Assembly: GCF_002288925.2 (NCBI RefSeq)
Contig: NW_022098023.1
Coordinates: 29,405,850-29,469,849, forward strand
Direction: 5' to 3'
Origin: Delphinapterus leucas
Lineage: Eukaryota; Chordata; Mammalia; Artiodactyla; Monodontidae
Length of the DNA stretch: 64,000 bases
Positions 1 to 11,746 of this stretch are shown piece after piece; positions within the stretch are counted from its first letter, which is position 1, and each line of letters begins with the position of its first letter. Position numbers and translations under genes: made by a program. The notes below the pieces were generated by a model. It saw nothing but the letters and a program-made list of their open reading frames with translations. It made no database searches and was not told the DNA's origin.

Positions 1-1837
1 TCAAACCAAGATTTATTTCTGATTTTTCTCTAGGAAGGCTTTCCTCACTGCTCTAGCCAGTCATTACCCACCCCAGGCTGGCAGCTGACACACTGATGCC
101 TGTGTTATTAACTGAACTTGGTACTCTTCCCATCAATAAGCCAAACATCCAGGGGAGTTAATAGCTATTTATACATTCTTATTAACAAGATGCAGGTTTA
201 TAAACCTTCTTTCATTGTGAAGCTCTAAATGCATATGCTCTTCTATTAAGAAAAGTTGTATATACAGATGTATATACAAATTTTGACTGTGCAGCATTTT
301 TGGTTCATATCGTATTTCCTGTTGTCCATATATCACGGGCAACTTTTTTGAGAGATATCTTAGGAACTTCCATGCAATGTTTTTTATTCCCTTTGACCAG
401 TTGTTGCTGTGCTTCTTTAGACAGGTGATGAAGCCAGACAGCATTATTCTTTGTTTCCTCCTCCTCACCCACTCCAGATGTTCCCTCTACAGATCTCAGC
501 AAAGCAAAGACAGCTTTAAAAATATTACTGATTCTTTTTTTCTTTTAGTGAGATGAAAAATTCTGAGTCTTTCATGATATAAAATTTTAGAAAAAGTAAT
601 TTATTGAACCCTTCTTAATGATGCTGTTTCTACATTATTCTTTTGTAAAAGGAGAAAAGACTCTCAAATGACATTTGGTGATGTTCTGACAGCTAATGAG
701 GGAGATGTCATCATGATTCTGAGGACTTTCCATGTCACCGAGGCTGTTCTAGGATTCTGACTGATTTTTAGTTTTTAAACTAAAAACTTTCCCTTTCATT
801 AAAAAGTACAACTAGTTTTTGTACAATATTAAAATTGCATTGGTTGTCCAAAGAGATAGTTGAGAGTTGTCTAATCCATCCTTCTAGACGGGTCATAAGA
901 CCCTTTTAGTCCTTTTAGAGAGCATTGAACAGTGTAACATCCAGCCATGAATCAGACATTCACCATGGTGAAGCTTAAAAGAACAGGGCTATTTTAATGT
1001 AGAATTACAAAGAGACAAGGCTTATTGATTTAAATTAAGTGAGATACTTTATATGAAGTGGTTAGCACAAAGTTTGTTCATAGGAGTAATAAACACTTGC
1101 TGTTTGACCTTTGGTTGGGAGATTCATTTTCCTCCATGGTTTGATAATGGAGCGGGTATACACTACCACTTACCTATCTGCTCTTGTAACCTATTTCTTA
1201 AGGTTTGTGAGTCTTGCTCATGTTGTTGTTCCTCCTAAATGTAACCCACAAGATATTTTCCACCAATCTTGACCATTCCTCCACCAACCCATTGCTTCAG
1301 ATGGTGGGGACAAGACCCAAGGACAAGTGGGCCTTTTGCAGGACCAGGTGGAACCTCTGATTCCTCTGTGCACAGCTCTATAATTAGCTCCTCCCAACAC
1401 ACTGGGGAGGTGGCTCTGAAATTTTGACAATGTAATCTGAAACCTGACTTTACTTTAGAACTACAAAATACCAATTTTGAAAGAGAGACAAAAATGATAT
1501 AAAGCATGAAGCCCCATCTTGGTCAGGTGATTTTGACTTACGCATCTTAAACTGTCTTTTTATGTTTGAGTTTTTGTCCGTTGAATAATCTGCACACTTT
1601 TCATAGAACTATTATTTAATTTGGGAGCATCAGTAAGAATTTTCTTGAGGATATTTATCTCAGTTCTTGACTTAAAGCTCACCCTGCCCATCAGAGCTTC
1701 TTTTTGTGACATACCTGAGAATTCTGAAGAAATATCAGTCATGCTTGTGCCTTGAGAAGAATTTCTTCATTCACCTACCAATATTGACTGTTCTTTATGG
1801 TTTGAAAGATAATTTATGTTGAATGGTTTTTATTTTT
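1..1837. other. Unique AT-rich DNA, no gene seen
   Basis: I see no splice-flanked open frame, RNA gene or confident repeat here. The open frames on both strands are short and lack recognisable domains. The first 40 bases contain a pyrimidine tract followed by TCTAGG, which resembles a splice acceptor, but no protein-like frame follows it. Old, heavily diverged repeats cannot be excluded by eye. Confidence 0.5.
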
Positions 1838-1852
1838 AAAACTTATATTGCA

Positions 1853-2061
1853 GGGCTTCCCTGGTGGCGCAGTGGTTGAGAGTCCGCCTGCCGATGCAGG
1901 GGACGCGGGCTCGTGCCCCGGTCCGGGAAGATCCCACATGCCGCGGGGCGGCTGGGCCCGTGAGCCATGGCCGCTGAGCCTGCACGTCCGGAGCCTGTGC
2001 TCCGTAATGGGAGAGGCCACAACAGTGAGAGGCCCGCGTACCGCAAAAAAAAAAAACAAAA
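1853..2061 (+). mobile_element. CHR-1 type SINE (cetacean tRNA-derived)
   Basis: The element begins GGGCTTCCCTGGTGGCGCAG, has the tRNA-like box B region GGTTCG-type segment (here GGCTCGTGCC) near base 55, and ends at the GTACCGC terminus followed by an A-rich tail. It is flanked by a 15-bp target-site duplication ending ACTTATATTGCA (1838-1852) and ACTTACATTGCA (to 2076), with one mismatch. Full length, many CpGs retained, so it is fairly young. It is non-autonomous and moved by L1-type machinery. Confidence 0.93.
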
Positions 2062-2076
2062 AAAACTTACATTGCA

Positions 2077-2900
2077 TAATTCTGTACTTTGTTAAGTCTT
2101 AAAGTTGCCTCAGCTAACACATTTTCAAGGCATTTTTTTAATTAGTTGTGTTTCTGACAAATAAACAATAGCAATCATAATGAGAGTAATGCCACCTTCA
2201 CAGACGTAGTTTCATGCCCTTTTCATACCACTTTTATTAATCAACTTACAATGACATTTTAACTGAGTGTTCTTAATGGCTAATATTAATTTCACAGCCC
2301 CTTTTAAAAATTTCTTTCTTAAATAATTGTTTTTACACATAAAAAATTTGTCAGTCCTTTACTTCCTTTCCAGGTTGATACTTAAATAATTTAGAGAACT
2401 GTGAAATCGTCTGTTCTTTGTCTCTGGATTGACTGAAGATTTATGTGACTGTGGATTGTGTATATATCAATTACAGTTTCATCCTTTGCCTTTGTGGATT
2501 TTGTTTGGAGATAGTTCAGCAGGTGTGGATAGACACATTTGAGCTCAGTAATACTTTGTCTTCCTTAAGTGATCAATTTCAGTTAAATTATTGCTGCTTT
2601 AAAAGATGGCCTCAGGCTATTTTGTGTTTTAAATGACTGATTGTGAAGAAACATTGAGGGCTTTTTCAGCCTGTCACATATCAACCTGACATTTTCTGCC
2701 TTACTCTGTATCTTCTGATATTCCTTCAAAACAACTCAGAAAAAAAAAAACTTGAGAAAGTTCTTAAGTTTTTAGAATCATACTTCTTTGCCTTCCATTT
2801 AATTTTTATTTTGTTTTAAAAGTCCTAACCACTACTCTTGGGTTCAGTTAAGAAACCTGATATCCATTCAGCCTTATTAGTAACTACTTGTTCTCTTATT
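2077..2900. other. Unique AT-rich DNA, nothing recognised
   Basis: The stretch is AT-rich, with short homopolymer runs such as the A10 near 2740. No coding pattern, RNA gene or confident transposon was recognised. Confidence 0.45.
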
Positions 2901-3205
2901 TTATGTTACACCATCTTCATGAGCAATGACCATGGCTAATTCATTCTTGGTACCACTAAAGGTCTAGCACAATGTCTGTCAAGTAACAGGTAACCAAATA
3001 AGTATTTCTTGGTGTTCAGGACTATTGTTGTGTGTATTAACTGAGCAAGCAACAAATGCAGTGGCTAGCTGGTAATAAATATTTGACAGCCATATAGTTT
3101 CCTCTATAAAGAGGTCCGTGAGGACAAGGATAGATAGTTTTATTAACCATCTGCTACCTGGTGACATATTAAGCACTCAGTGTGTGTGTATTCAATAAAT
3201 AAATG
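2900..3205 (+). repeat. L2/MIR-type 3' end fragment(s)
   Basis: The pattern of a GAGGACAAGGAT-like start, a GCACTCAGT-like core and a terminal ATTCAATAAATAAATG matches the conserved 3' end of ancient mammalian L2 LINEs. A second degenerate copy of the same end seems to precede it at about 2930-3000 (CTAGCACAATGTCTG). Heavily diverged. Confidence 0.5.
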
Positions 3206-3436
3206 CCATAATTTTGTCTTAGGTTTTTGTTACCTTGAGTTCATGTTAGTGTTGACTTGCATTCATATAGTTGCATACCCATGACTAACTCAGTAATTTT
3301 TGCTACAAGTTATCATTGCTTGACATATTCACAACTTTAAATTTCTATTGAAAAATAAAGAATTGAAGGAGGAAAAGATGGCTTCGAAAATAGCATTTTG
3401 GCTTTTCCTCTCTTGGACTGGTAGGTTAGCACCCTT

Positions 3437-3804
3437 TGCCATGGACTTGATGGTTGTGTCCCTCCAAAATTCGTATGTTGAAATATTAACCCACAGTATG
3501 ATGGTATTAGGAAATGTGGCCTTTGGGAGGTAATTAGCTCATGAGGGTGGAGTCCTCAAGAATGGGATTAGTGCCCTTATGAGGAGAGTCATGAGAGAGC
3601 TTGCATCACCTCTGTCTTCTCTACCATATGAATATACAGTGAGAGGGTGGCCATATACAATCTAGGAAGAGTGCTCTCACCAGACATTGGCTGCAGCCAC
3701 CGTGGTCTTAGACTTTCTAGTTTCCAGAACTGTGAGAAATAAATGTTTGTTGTTTAAGCCAGCCAGTCTGTGGTATTCTGTTATAATAGCCTGAACTAAG
3801 ACAG
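3437..3804 (+). mobile_element. Solo LTR, MaLR class (MLT1A/MST-like)
   Basis: The segment starts TGCCATGGACTTGATGG, carries the TTGGGAGGTAATTAGCTCAT and GGGATTAGTGCCCTTATGA blocks typical of MST/MLT1A LTRs, has an AATAAA signal at about 3739, and ends near GAACTAAGACA. CCCTT lies on both flanks (3432-3436 and 3805-3809), a 5-bp target duplication as expected for an ERVL-MaLR insertion. No internal region adjoins it, so it is a solo LTR left by recombination. The sequence is old, with many lost CpGs. Confidence 0.85.
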
Positions 3805-3809
3805 CCCTT

Positions 3810-4625
3810 CATCCTGTGTAAACTGTCCTCTGCATCCAGACTTAACTTCTTCATAAGCAGGAGTGCCCATGGTAGAGTTTCTAGTGTCCTAATTAAGCTC
3901 AAGTTAGATGGCTGTTTTTGCAATTGCTACAAAATGGTGACCCAGAAGATATATATGGGACTTTTGCTCTTTCCTGAAGAATAAATTACAAAATTTAGCA
4001 ACTTTGGGTACATGAAAAGAGTACAAAAGGTAGATGAGAAAGGTGGAGGAGACTCAGTGAGACTTACAGCTACTCCACAGTCCCACGCTAACGTGATGGG
4101 TTGCTTTTTAAACCAGCTGTGTTCATTAAAGTGTCTGGAGACTATAAGCCCAAGTAGTCTGGGGCCCAGATAGTAAAATACCACCTTGTATTTAAAAAGA
4201 GCTATACACTGTCTTCCTCCCCACATACTATGGGATGCGTAGCAGGCAATGGTAACAATCTTCCCCAAGGAGCAGTGACAAGGCATCTTAACTAGTATTT
4301 GTTCTTAAGTACATTGTCCCAGGACACTGTGGATATCCAAAACATTACTGAGACAATTTTGAGGATAGAGTCTAAATTATTGTTGGGAGAAAGAAGCCAG
4401 TAGAGACTGATATTGAAGACTTAGGGAATTTGGATCAAAACAGGATGAGATTATAGAGTAATTCAAAGCTACCACTGCTGTTTCCTGAATCAGTCTCCAA
4501 AGTGGCTGAGAAAGACAGTCCAATATTACCAGGAAAATAGAGTGATACAGTGTTTGTATACTTCATATAAAACATCCAATATTTAGAATTTCTTCCAATA
4601 AGGAATTCTTAGAGGTTACATTGTA
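3810..4625. other. Unique DNA, no gene seen
   Basis: The sequence shows no recognisable gene or transposon. The 119-codon minus-strand open frame at 3927-4286 has no domain signature, no splice context and a composition like chance. Confidence 0.45.
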
Positions 4626-4628
4626 AAA

Positions 4629-4654
4629 TGCACACACACACACACACACACAGA
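4629..4654 (+). repeat. (CA)n microsatellite
   Basis: About 13 tandem CA units, flanked by further degenerate ACA-rich sequence. Confidence 0.95.
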
Positions 4655-5019
4655 CAAATACATACATGAATATATTTTAAGTTTCTGAGATGTAACAGAA
4701 TACAAAAATAGGAAAAAAGTTCATATATGATTATTGTTTAGAGATTTTTTTTTAAATTGACTTGAAAAAGAATTTAAAATAATTAACTTCATCAAAGAAA
4801 GGACAAGTTGAGAAGTCCCAGAAGAATAATTTATCTGGTATGTAAGCCGTATTAATTGCATGCGCTCTGAATAAACTAGCATGGTTCAGAAGGACTAAGG
4901 AAATCTAAAGGTGTTAGACTAACTAGACTTCGAAATTTGGTGGTTTTTATATACTTATGTAAAACCACCCAAGTCTGGAACAATAGAAAATCATCTTTGT
5001 GCTGTTTGTATCATAGATG

Positions 5020-5199
5020 TTTTCAATAATTGAAAACTTATTTTTGAATACCAACTGCGTGCCTGATTTTTTTTTTTTCTTGTGGAGTTAAGGTATAACA
5101 GAGAGCAAAACAAACAAATATCCTTGCCTACCTGACATTTACATTCTGGCAGAGAAGCAGAAAATAAATGACAAACAATAAAACTAAAATCTGTGTAAA
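5020..5199 (+). repeat. Ancient interspersed repeat, left part
   Basis: The segments AACAGAGAGCAAAACAAACA and CATTTACATTCTGGCAGAGA match a common ancient mammalian repeat that reads (…GAACAAAACAGACAAA…TTACATTCTAGTGG…), which I think is L2-type. It continues beyond the SINE insertion at 5213-5427 into about 5441-5560 (ACAGGGTAAGGGGATCAGG … TTGAGCAAAGA), so the SINE split an older element. Confidence 0.5.
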
Positions 5200-5212
5200 C
5201 TATATATCTTTC

Positions 5213-5427
5213 TTTCTTTCTTTTTTTTTTTTTTGCGGTACACGGTCCTCTCACTGTTGTGGCCTCTCCTGTTGCGGAGCACAGGCTCCGAATGGGCAGG
5301 CTCAGCAGCCATGGCTCACGGGCCTAGCCGCTCCACGGCATGTGGGATCTTCCCGGACCGGGGCACGAACCCGTGTCCCCTTCATCGGCAGGTGGACTCT
5401 CAACCACTGCGCCACCAGGGAAGCCCC
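5213..5427 (-). mobile_element. CHR-1 type SINE, minus strand
   Basis: A poly-T start (5221-5234), GCGGTACACGG and a right end CCACCAGGGAAGCCCC make this a full-length inverted CHR-1 copy. The target duplication is ACTATATATCTTT (5199-5211) against ACTATGTATCTTT (5428-5440). The TTTC repeats before the T-run are probably tail-derived expansion. It interrupts an older repeat. Confidence 0.93.
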
Positions 5428-5440
5428 ACTATGTATCTTT

Positions 5441-5600
5441 TAAAAGGCAACAAAGGCTATGGAAAAAAAATGAGAACAGGGTAAGGGGATCAGGTTTACC
5501 AGGTAGCCTTACTGAGGTGTTGTTTGAGCAAAGAATCAAAGAAACAGAGTTTGGTGCATTTAATTCAAATAGCTGAATGTAAACTCCAAAGAAAATACAT
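5441..5600 (+). repeat. Ancient interspersed repeat, right part
   Basis: Continuation of the element at 5020-5199 after the SINE. The order of blocks (AGGGTAAGGGGAT, then a block like TGAGGTGTTGTTTGAGCAAAGA) is that of the family, which supports one element split by one insertion. Confidence 0.45.
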
Positions 5601-8035
5601 AGTATGCTTATACCAGAAGGTCCCCGTATCCCAAACTGCAATTCATATGCTACTATGATGAAAACAGCAGATCTAAAAAGCAAAGCAAATGCTTTCCATC
5701 ATCCATCCCTCTTGAATCTTTTATGCAATGATGCCTGTTTGGCAGTGTGCAAAGAAAACGGTTTCACGTTGCTACGAATGCCCTCTCATTTCTCCTGGAC
5801 AGCATCTGCTAACCCAAAGAGTACACCAAAAAATAAGAACTAACACTAAATTTCTCAGTTGGGCCTTAGTCAAGAATGCAGGAGATGGGATGATTATACA
5901 AGCAGAAACAAAATAATCTCCCTTTCAAATAATAAAGATCATTAAATCTTAAATTCACAAGCTCAGGTTATAAGGATATCATTCCCCATTACTATGAATT
6001 TAAAGAAAAATCCTCTTCTACCACAAAAGAAAAGAAAAACAAAATAAAACATCAGTGGGTCAGGTTGCCAGGTTAAATAAATGCAGAAGATTGTATATTT
6101 ATTGAGGAATTTGAGCAGGTCTGAATTCCACTTACTTCCCTCCCTGTTTTCTCATCTGAAGTCCAGAAATCACATGATCGATGATCAAGGCTATTAGATA
6201 GTGTTCGTTCATTTGGTGAAATATGACAAAGACAGTCATATAGGGAGAAGGTTTAGTTTCTAGTGTCCCTTATCAGATAAGTCTAGTCCTTTTCCTGCCT
6301 TACTTTTCCATTCACATTATGCTTTCAGGCATGATTCTTTAGAAGGACCTTGTCGGGTACACAAAGGCATATCCTCATCCAGCTGAGTACTTCGTGGACA
6401 GGTTCCCAGGTCTATGAGCAGAGGTAATAATGTTGAAATGGCTCCATAATATATTAGCTGTCAAACTGTAAGTCAAAATACTCACATGAAGGTAACAATG
6501 TGTCCTTATATAGACTGATGAATCATGTTCTGTGTCAGCAGAGAGATTTTCAAAGATATCTACGTCCAAAGTCACTGTAAGAGATTCAGAACTTTTGAAA
6601 GAGCAGAATCCTTTTTGATAAAGGTGAAAATTGAACTGCCTCATGAATCAGTAGTCACGAGAGCTGTCCCTTCATTCTATGGACTTCCCACTGTAGGTGC
6701 TGAAAGCCCTGAGCTCAGCTAATAGCTCATTGTTTCCTTGACATGCAATGTCTACACCATACCAAGATACCATGGCTTATAGTGGAGGTGCAGTTTCCCA
6801 GGATTAAGCTAGATGTATAGAGTGAGTCAGAGATAGACCTTGAGGGCCTGTATCTGTCTATAAATTTTTTTCTAGGGTCCTAATTTCTTTTTGGAAAAGT
6901 CCTCCAAATCCAGAAGACTCCTAGGGAGTTGCAGAAATCCCAGGACCCCTACTCTAGTGATTTAGAATATTTTCTTTACCTTATTCACTTGTCCCAATCT
7001 ATAGCAGTTCAAAGTTCCCCAAAGCATCCTTAACCGATACCAAACATATAATGTAAGATTACTGTTTCACTAAGTGGTCAGGCTGTGCCACAATATAGAC
7101 TATAACATGAGTGAGGCCAGGGTCAAAAGGTAGGTAAGTCCCACCCAGGGAGGACACCCTGGGTGGAACTTACCTACCAGGTCAAGGTCACTGAGAACAG
7201 AAAACATGTACAGTGGGCTGAAGTAACCCAGCATTTACTCATAGCCAGAGGAGAGAACGTATACAGAATCAGTCCCTTGCAACACAGTGGTGCCCCATGG
7301 CTAATGGATCCATTCTGCAGCCCAGACAGGCAGTATGGCCCCATGAATCCCACTTAGTGCTACAGTACAAGGACTCTTGTGGGGTCTGAACACAGAAAGT
7401 TGGCAGCATGCCTGATGGTCACTGAGACATGCATAACTAAGCCGTTTCAAGAATAGTTTACATATACCTAATACAGAGGCAACACCCACTGCCCGTGCTC
7501 TGACTCTCTTCATACTATACGATTTGTGAGTTTACCAGCACTTCCTGCACAAAGCACAAGGTTCTTCTTGGGAACACAGGGGAGGTGTCGGGCTGTGCTT
7601 GGACCCTCCTGTCACAATTTTGATCAAATTTATCGTTTTTAATCTTCTGCTACTTTTTTCTCTCTAAACTTCAAGAGACAGAAGAGCAGGAAATAACCAC
7701 AGGTCTATCAGAATTTCTGAACACGAAGCATTGACTCTTGGCAAGGTAGGCCAAATGCTAAATATAGTACTGGGCAAAAGTAAGCATTAAAAAAATGTAA
7801 AGCTGTCATTTTTTATTATATAATTTTTGATAAAGAAAAAAGCAAATATAGAGACGGTAGTCATCTCTATTGCAATCTCAGTAGGCTGACACCTTGCCTT
7901 TCAAAGGAGTTTGGATTAATATGTTAAGAGAATTGGAGTTACCTGTGTAGACCTTCGTTATAAAACACTGCATCAGAACAAGTTTTTTGTCTCATTTTAT
8001 TTCTGATGCTGCACATAACTAAGAGGATTCCAAAC
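5601..8035. other. Unique DNA with one strong inverted repeat
   Basis: No gene, RNA gene or confident transposon is visible except the hairpin-forming inverted repeat at 7129-7178, listed separately. Open frames of 60-90 codons in this stretch lack domains and overlap each other on both strands, as chance frames do. Confidence 0.45.
7129..7178. repeat. Near-perfect 22-bp inverted repeat, 6-nt loop
   Basis: The left arm 7129-7150 (GGTAGGTAAGTCCCACCC then AGGG) and the right arm 7157-7178 are reverse complements with a single mismatch (C at 7140 pairs with a non-complementary A at 7167). The loop 7151-7156 is AGGACA. The flanks do not continue the symmetry. Arm length and loop are too short for a normal pre-miRNA and no transposon terminal signature is attached. 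A template-switch replication event is one plausible origin; this is inference. Confidence 0.9.
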
Positions 8036-8340
8036 GTTTATTTTTCTCTCATTTAAGATTTTATTATGAATAATTTCACATATACACAAAACTAGAGAAA
8101 ACTGTGATGAATCTCCAGGTACCCGTTACCCTGCAATAGTTCTACAACTATTAACTCACATCCAGTCTTGTTTCATCTATATCTCCATCTATTCTTTGAG
8201 ATACAAATTATTTTAAAGCAAATATTATCATCATATAATTTTACCATAAATATTTCAATATGTATCTCATGGTGATAAATACCCACAGTATTATTATCAC
8301 ACCTAAAAATAAGTAAATTTAAAAACTAAGTGATTCTGAT
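8036..8340 (-). repeat. Old L1M-class 3' fragment, minus strand
   Basis: Blocks such as TTTATTATGAATAATTTCAC, ACCCGTTACCCTGCAATAGT and TATTTCAATATGTATCTC follow the order of an old L1 3' region in reverse orientation, also seen at 34180-35310. Diverged; assignment by pattern only. Confidence 0.45.
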
Positions 8341-8789
8341 TATGGAAGAATAAAGGGACTGGCAAATCGTTTTTGGAAAAAAAAAAACCCAACCAAGCAA
8401 AGAAAAACCCGTATAAAATTGAATAAGTTGTCAAAAACAATAATTTCAAGCTGTGGGAATAAATGAAATGCAAACAACAAATTGAGAAGCATTCATTCTT
8501 TAATAACTGCTAGGGCTTCTCATAAGAACAGCAGGAGCATGTGTTCCTGCCTGCAGCTGCTCTCATCTCTTCCTAGTGTTGATTTATGAGAACTGTAGCT
8601 TTCCAGTGTGGGTCTGGCCATGAAAAGTAACAAATTTGCTGCCAGAGAGAAGGGGCTATATTTGGAGCCCAGACTTTGACAACTAAATATGATGAACTTG
8701 TTAGGAAATGAATGAGAAAAATTGACAGTTGCGCAACTTTGCTAGTTGCAGTTGTGGTCTCAAGATATCCTGAAAATGAGGGAGAAATG

Positions 8790-9905
8790 GAAGTGCTGAG
8801 ATAAGCTCTTCATCCATCCCTGGCAGATTGAAAAACTATGCACATACATGGAGGAGATCCTAGAAAGGTCGGGGAAAAATAAAACCAAGACAGACTTAAA
8901 AACTGGGTGAAAATTTTAATGTACTCACCAGACTCCACACAGATTGATCTACAAGGAGTGGAAGGCTCATGAGTGCAAGGTGTTGAAATGCAAACTCTGC
9001 CCAAATCATTGACTGACCACTTGGTTATTCAGACAGAAGGTTGAGCTATAGGATATCAGACTTGGAAATATAAATGATTTTTCAAAATTGTGTAGAGACA
9101 TCAGCAGCTAAACACCACAGGAGAGACAAATGCCAAAGATTAAGTCTGGAAGGAAGGAAGGAAGGAAGTAAAGGAAGGAGGGAGGGAGGGAGAGGAGGAG
9201 AGGGAGAGAGGGAGGAAGGAAGGTAAAAAAGAAGAAAGGGGAAATATCAAACCTCAGAAAAAATAAAAACAAGACCTAGGATTAATATAAAGTATTATGT
9301 AAAGTGTCCAGTTTTTCATCAGACATTATCAGATACACCAAGGGGCAGGACAGAAAGCAGACAATATACATACTGACTTGCATGGACCTAAAGTTGTATT
9401 TAGTAAAGACTCCAAAGCAGCCATTTAAAATATGTTCAAAGAATTAAAAGCAACTATGGTGACAATGGCTTAACAAGTAGAGAATCAATAAAGATAAACT
9501 ATAAAAAGAACCAAATAGAAATTTTAGAGTTGAAAAGCACAATAACTGAACTGAAAATTCAACAGATGGTCTCAACAGTAGTTTTGAGATGCCAGAAAAA
9601 AATCAATAAACTTGAAGAGAGAAAAAAAGGCTAAAGAAAAAATGAACAGAGTCTCACAGTCCTATAGGATATGGTCAAACAAACCAACGTATGGATGGTG
9701 GAAGTCCCAGGCAGACAGAAAAGAGAGAAAAGAGTGAAAACAGTGTCCAAAAACTTCCCAAGTTTGGTGAAAAATATTATTATTTACATCCAAAATCTTA
9801 ACATAATTCCAAGTAGGATAAATACAAAAAGATCTGCACCTAAACTCATCATAATCTATCTGCTTAAAGCCAAAAAGTAAAATATTGAACACAGAAAGAA
9901 AAAAA
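8790..9905 (+). mobile_element. Old L1M-class remnant, ORF1 region
   Basis: From about 9290 the sequence keeps the layout of an old L1 ORF1 region: GGCAGGACAGAAAGCAGACA, AAGAATTAAAAGCAACTATG, AGAACCAAATAGAAATTTTAGAG, and then AATTCCAAGTAGGATAAATAC followed by GATCTGCACCTA near 9805-9840. All reading frames are broken. A purine-rich simple repeat lies inside it (9150-9240). The 8790-9290 part is less certain. A CHR-1 SINE is inserted at its right end. Confidence 0.55.
9150..9240 (+). repeat. Polypurine (GGAA/GGGA)n tract
   Basis: About 90 bases of almost pure purine: GGAAGGAAGGAAGGAAG, then GGGAGGGAGGGAGAGG and AGGAAGGAAGG runs. Such mirror-symmetric polypurine tracts can adopt triplex structure and are usually length-variable. 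Confidence 0.9.
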
Positions 9906-9908
9906 TGG

Positions 9909-10105
9909 AGCTTCCCTGGTGGCGCAGTGGTTGAGAGTCCGCCTGCCGATGCAGGAGACACGGGTTCGTGCCCCGGTCCGGGAAGATCCCACATGCCGCG
10001 CTGGGCCCGTGAGCCATGGCCACTGAGCCTGCGCGTCCAGAGCCTGTGCTCCGCAACGGGAGAGGCCACAGCAGTGAGAGGCCCGCGTAGCGCAAAAAAA
10101 AAAAA
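9909..10105 (+). mobile_element. CHR-1 type SINE with internal deletion
   Basis: The copy starts GCTTCCCTGGTGGCGCAGTG and ends GCGTAGCGC plus an A14 tail. Compared with the other copies it lacks about 7 bases in the middle: CATGCCGCG is followed directly by CTGGGCCCG where other copies read a longer GGAGCGG-containing link. The target duplication is approximate, an A-rich GAAAAAAATGGA/GGAAAAAAATGA block on each side. CpGs are well kept. Confidence 0.9.
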
Positions 10106-11746
10106 AAGGAAAAAAATGATTCATCATATACAGGAGAGTAGATATTATTTTTAAGTGGAGAACTCTATAAAGGTAAAATATTCCTTATCATCTATTTGGT
10201 TACCCTGTGGGATAATTCTTACAGGCAGGATAAATGCTTGAGTAATTGCTTCTGCCACTACCATTTTTTTATAAAACAATTTCCAAAATAATGTGTTGGT
10301 GCCTAGCATTCTCCAGTGAGAATTTTCCTTTTTCCTTTTTGCCAACTCCACTTTTGATTTTTTCAAGAGTGAGTAAAATAGTTTTTAATTCTTTTAAATT
10401 TTTATGAGCCTCAAAAATGATGTCTGATTTTCATTACATCTTCTAATTAGTTTTCGATTATGTATAGAAGATTATTAGTTTTTGTTTGATGATTTCTAAC
10501 CTGTGGTTTTATTTTTAAATCTCATATTATTATAGTAATTTTACCGTTGATTTATTTTGGGTTTCCCAATATTGAACAAATCTTTGGAAAATTGAGATAG
10601 TTCTACCTCATCCTTTCCAATTTTAATGCAGTTAATTTCTTTCTCTTGTCAATTGCATTTGCTGATATCTTCAATACAATATTAAATAGTGTGGATGTTA
10701 TGGGTGTATTTTCTTCTTTCTTCATCCTGACTTTAACAGGAAAGTCGCTTTTGAGATACATTGTTGGCTCTTGACATATATGCACACACATACAAATATG
10801 AATAAATAAATACATGTAATATATGTGTATATATATGTATGCAATATGTGTGTATATTTGGGTGTATGTGGAGAGAGAGAAAGAGAATGAGATATAGACA
10901 GACAAGAAAGACAGAGACAAAGAGAGCAAATAAAATCCATCAGTTCCTACTTTAATGAATGTTTTCAACAGAAAGGGTAATTGACTTTTAAAAAATCTCT
11001 CAGAATGTATGGCAATATATAATGATTTTTCTCCTTAGACCTAAAACAATGAGTAGTTAGTATTAATGAATTGCCTTATGTAGCATCTCCCTTGCAATTG
11101 TGGAATAAAACCCCACAATTTTTCAAATGGATCATTTAGTCCTGTTTGCTATTTTTTTAATTTAATATTTTTGCATTGATGTTCATATGTGAGTTTGGGT
11201 TGTATTGTTTTTCATCTTTTTTGTTGAAATCTCTTTCAGGGTTTTTCTTCATACAATAAAATAGGAAGTGTTCTTCATTTCTGTATTCTGGAATAGTTTA
11301 AGTAGCATTAGGATTATCTGATCTTTAAAGGTTCAGTAAAATTTCTATTTCTTCTGTAGCAATTAGTCTGTTTAGAATCTCTGTCTCTACTAGAGCTAAA
11401 TTTAACAGGTTGTATTTTTGTAGAAAAGTATTAATTCATCTACACTTTCACATTTATTTGCATAGTTGTTTATTTAATTTTGCTAACAATTCACATATTA
11501 TGCTGATTTTTTAAAGTTTGACTTTATTTTCTAAAATATGAAAAAATGCATGAAAAATATTTAAAAGATATTTATATATTATGTTGCCTTTTTTAGATTT
11601 ATGACTATTAAATTCTGTTTTTCTTTAATGATTCCTAAAGTATACTTTCTTTTGGCTTACTATGTTTTTCTTTTTAGGTTTTTGAGTTGGAATTAATCAA
11701 AATTTTTTTTTGTAACTTATTTATTAATTGATATATAGATATATAT

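Noticed and set aside
1853..1930. Possible tRNA gene, from A/B-box-like sequence in SINE heads
   Set aside because: The tRNA-like promoter belongs to the SINE. The cloverleaf is not preserved and the sequence continues into the SINE body.
1848..2102. Recurrent 'proteins' beginning GFPGGAVVESPPADAG and RYAGLSLLWPLPLRSTGSG in many places
   Set aside because: They are translations of CHR-1 SINEs in different frames and strands. The similarity between them reflects the repeat, not a gene family.
7129..7178. MicroRNA precursor
   Set aside because: The stem is only 22 bp with no extension beyond it, shorter than the roughly 33-bp stem used by Drosha; kept only as an inverted repeat.
9150..9240. 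Possible switch-like or replication-origin tract
   Set aside because: A plain polypurine simple repeat inside an old L1 remnant explains it.
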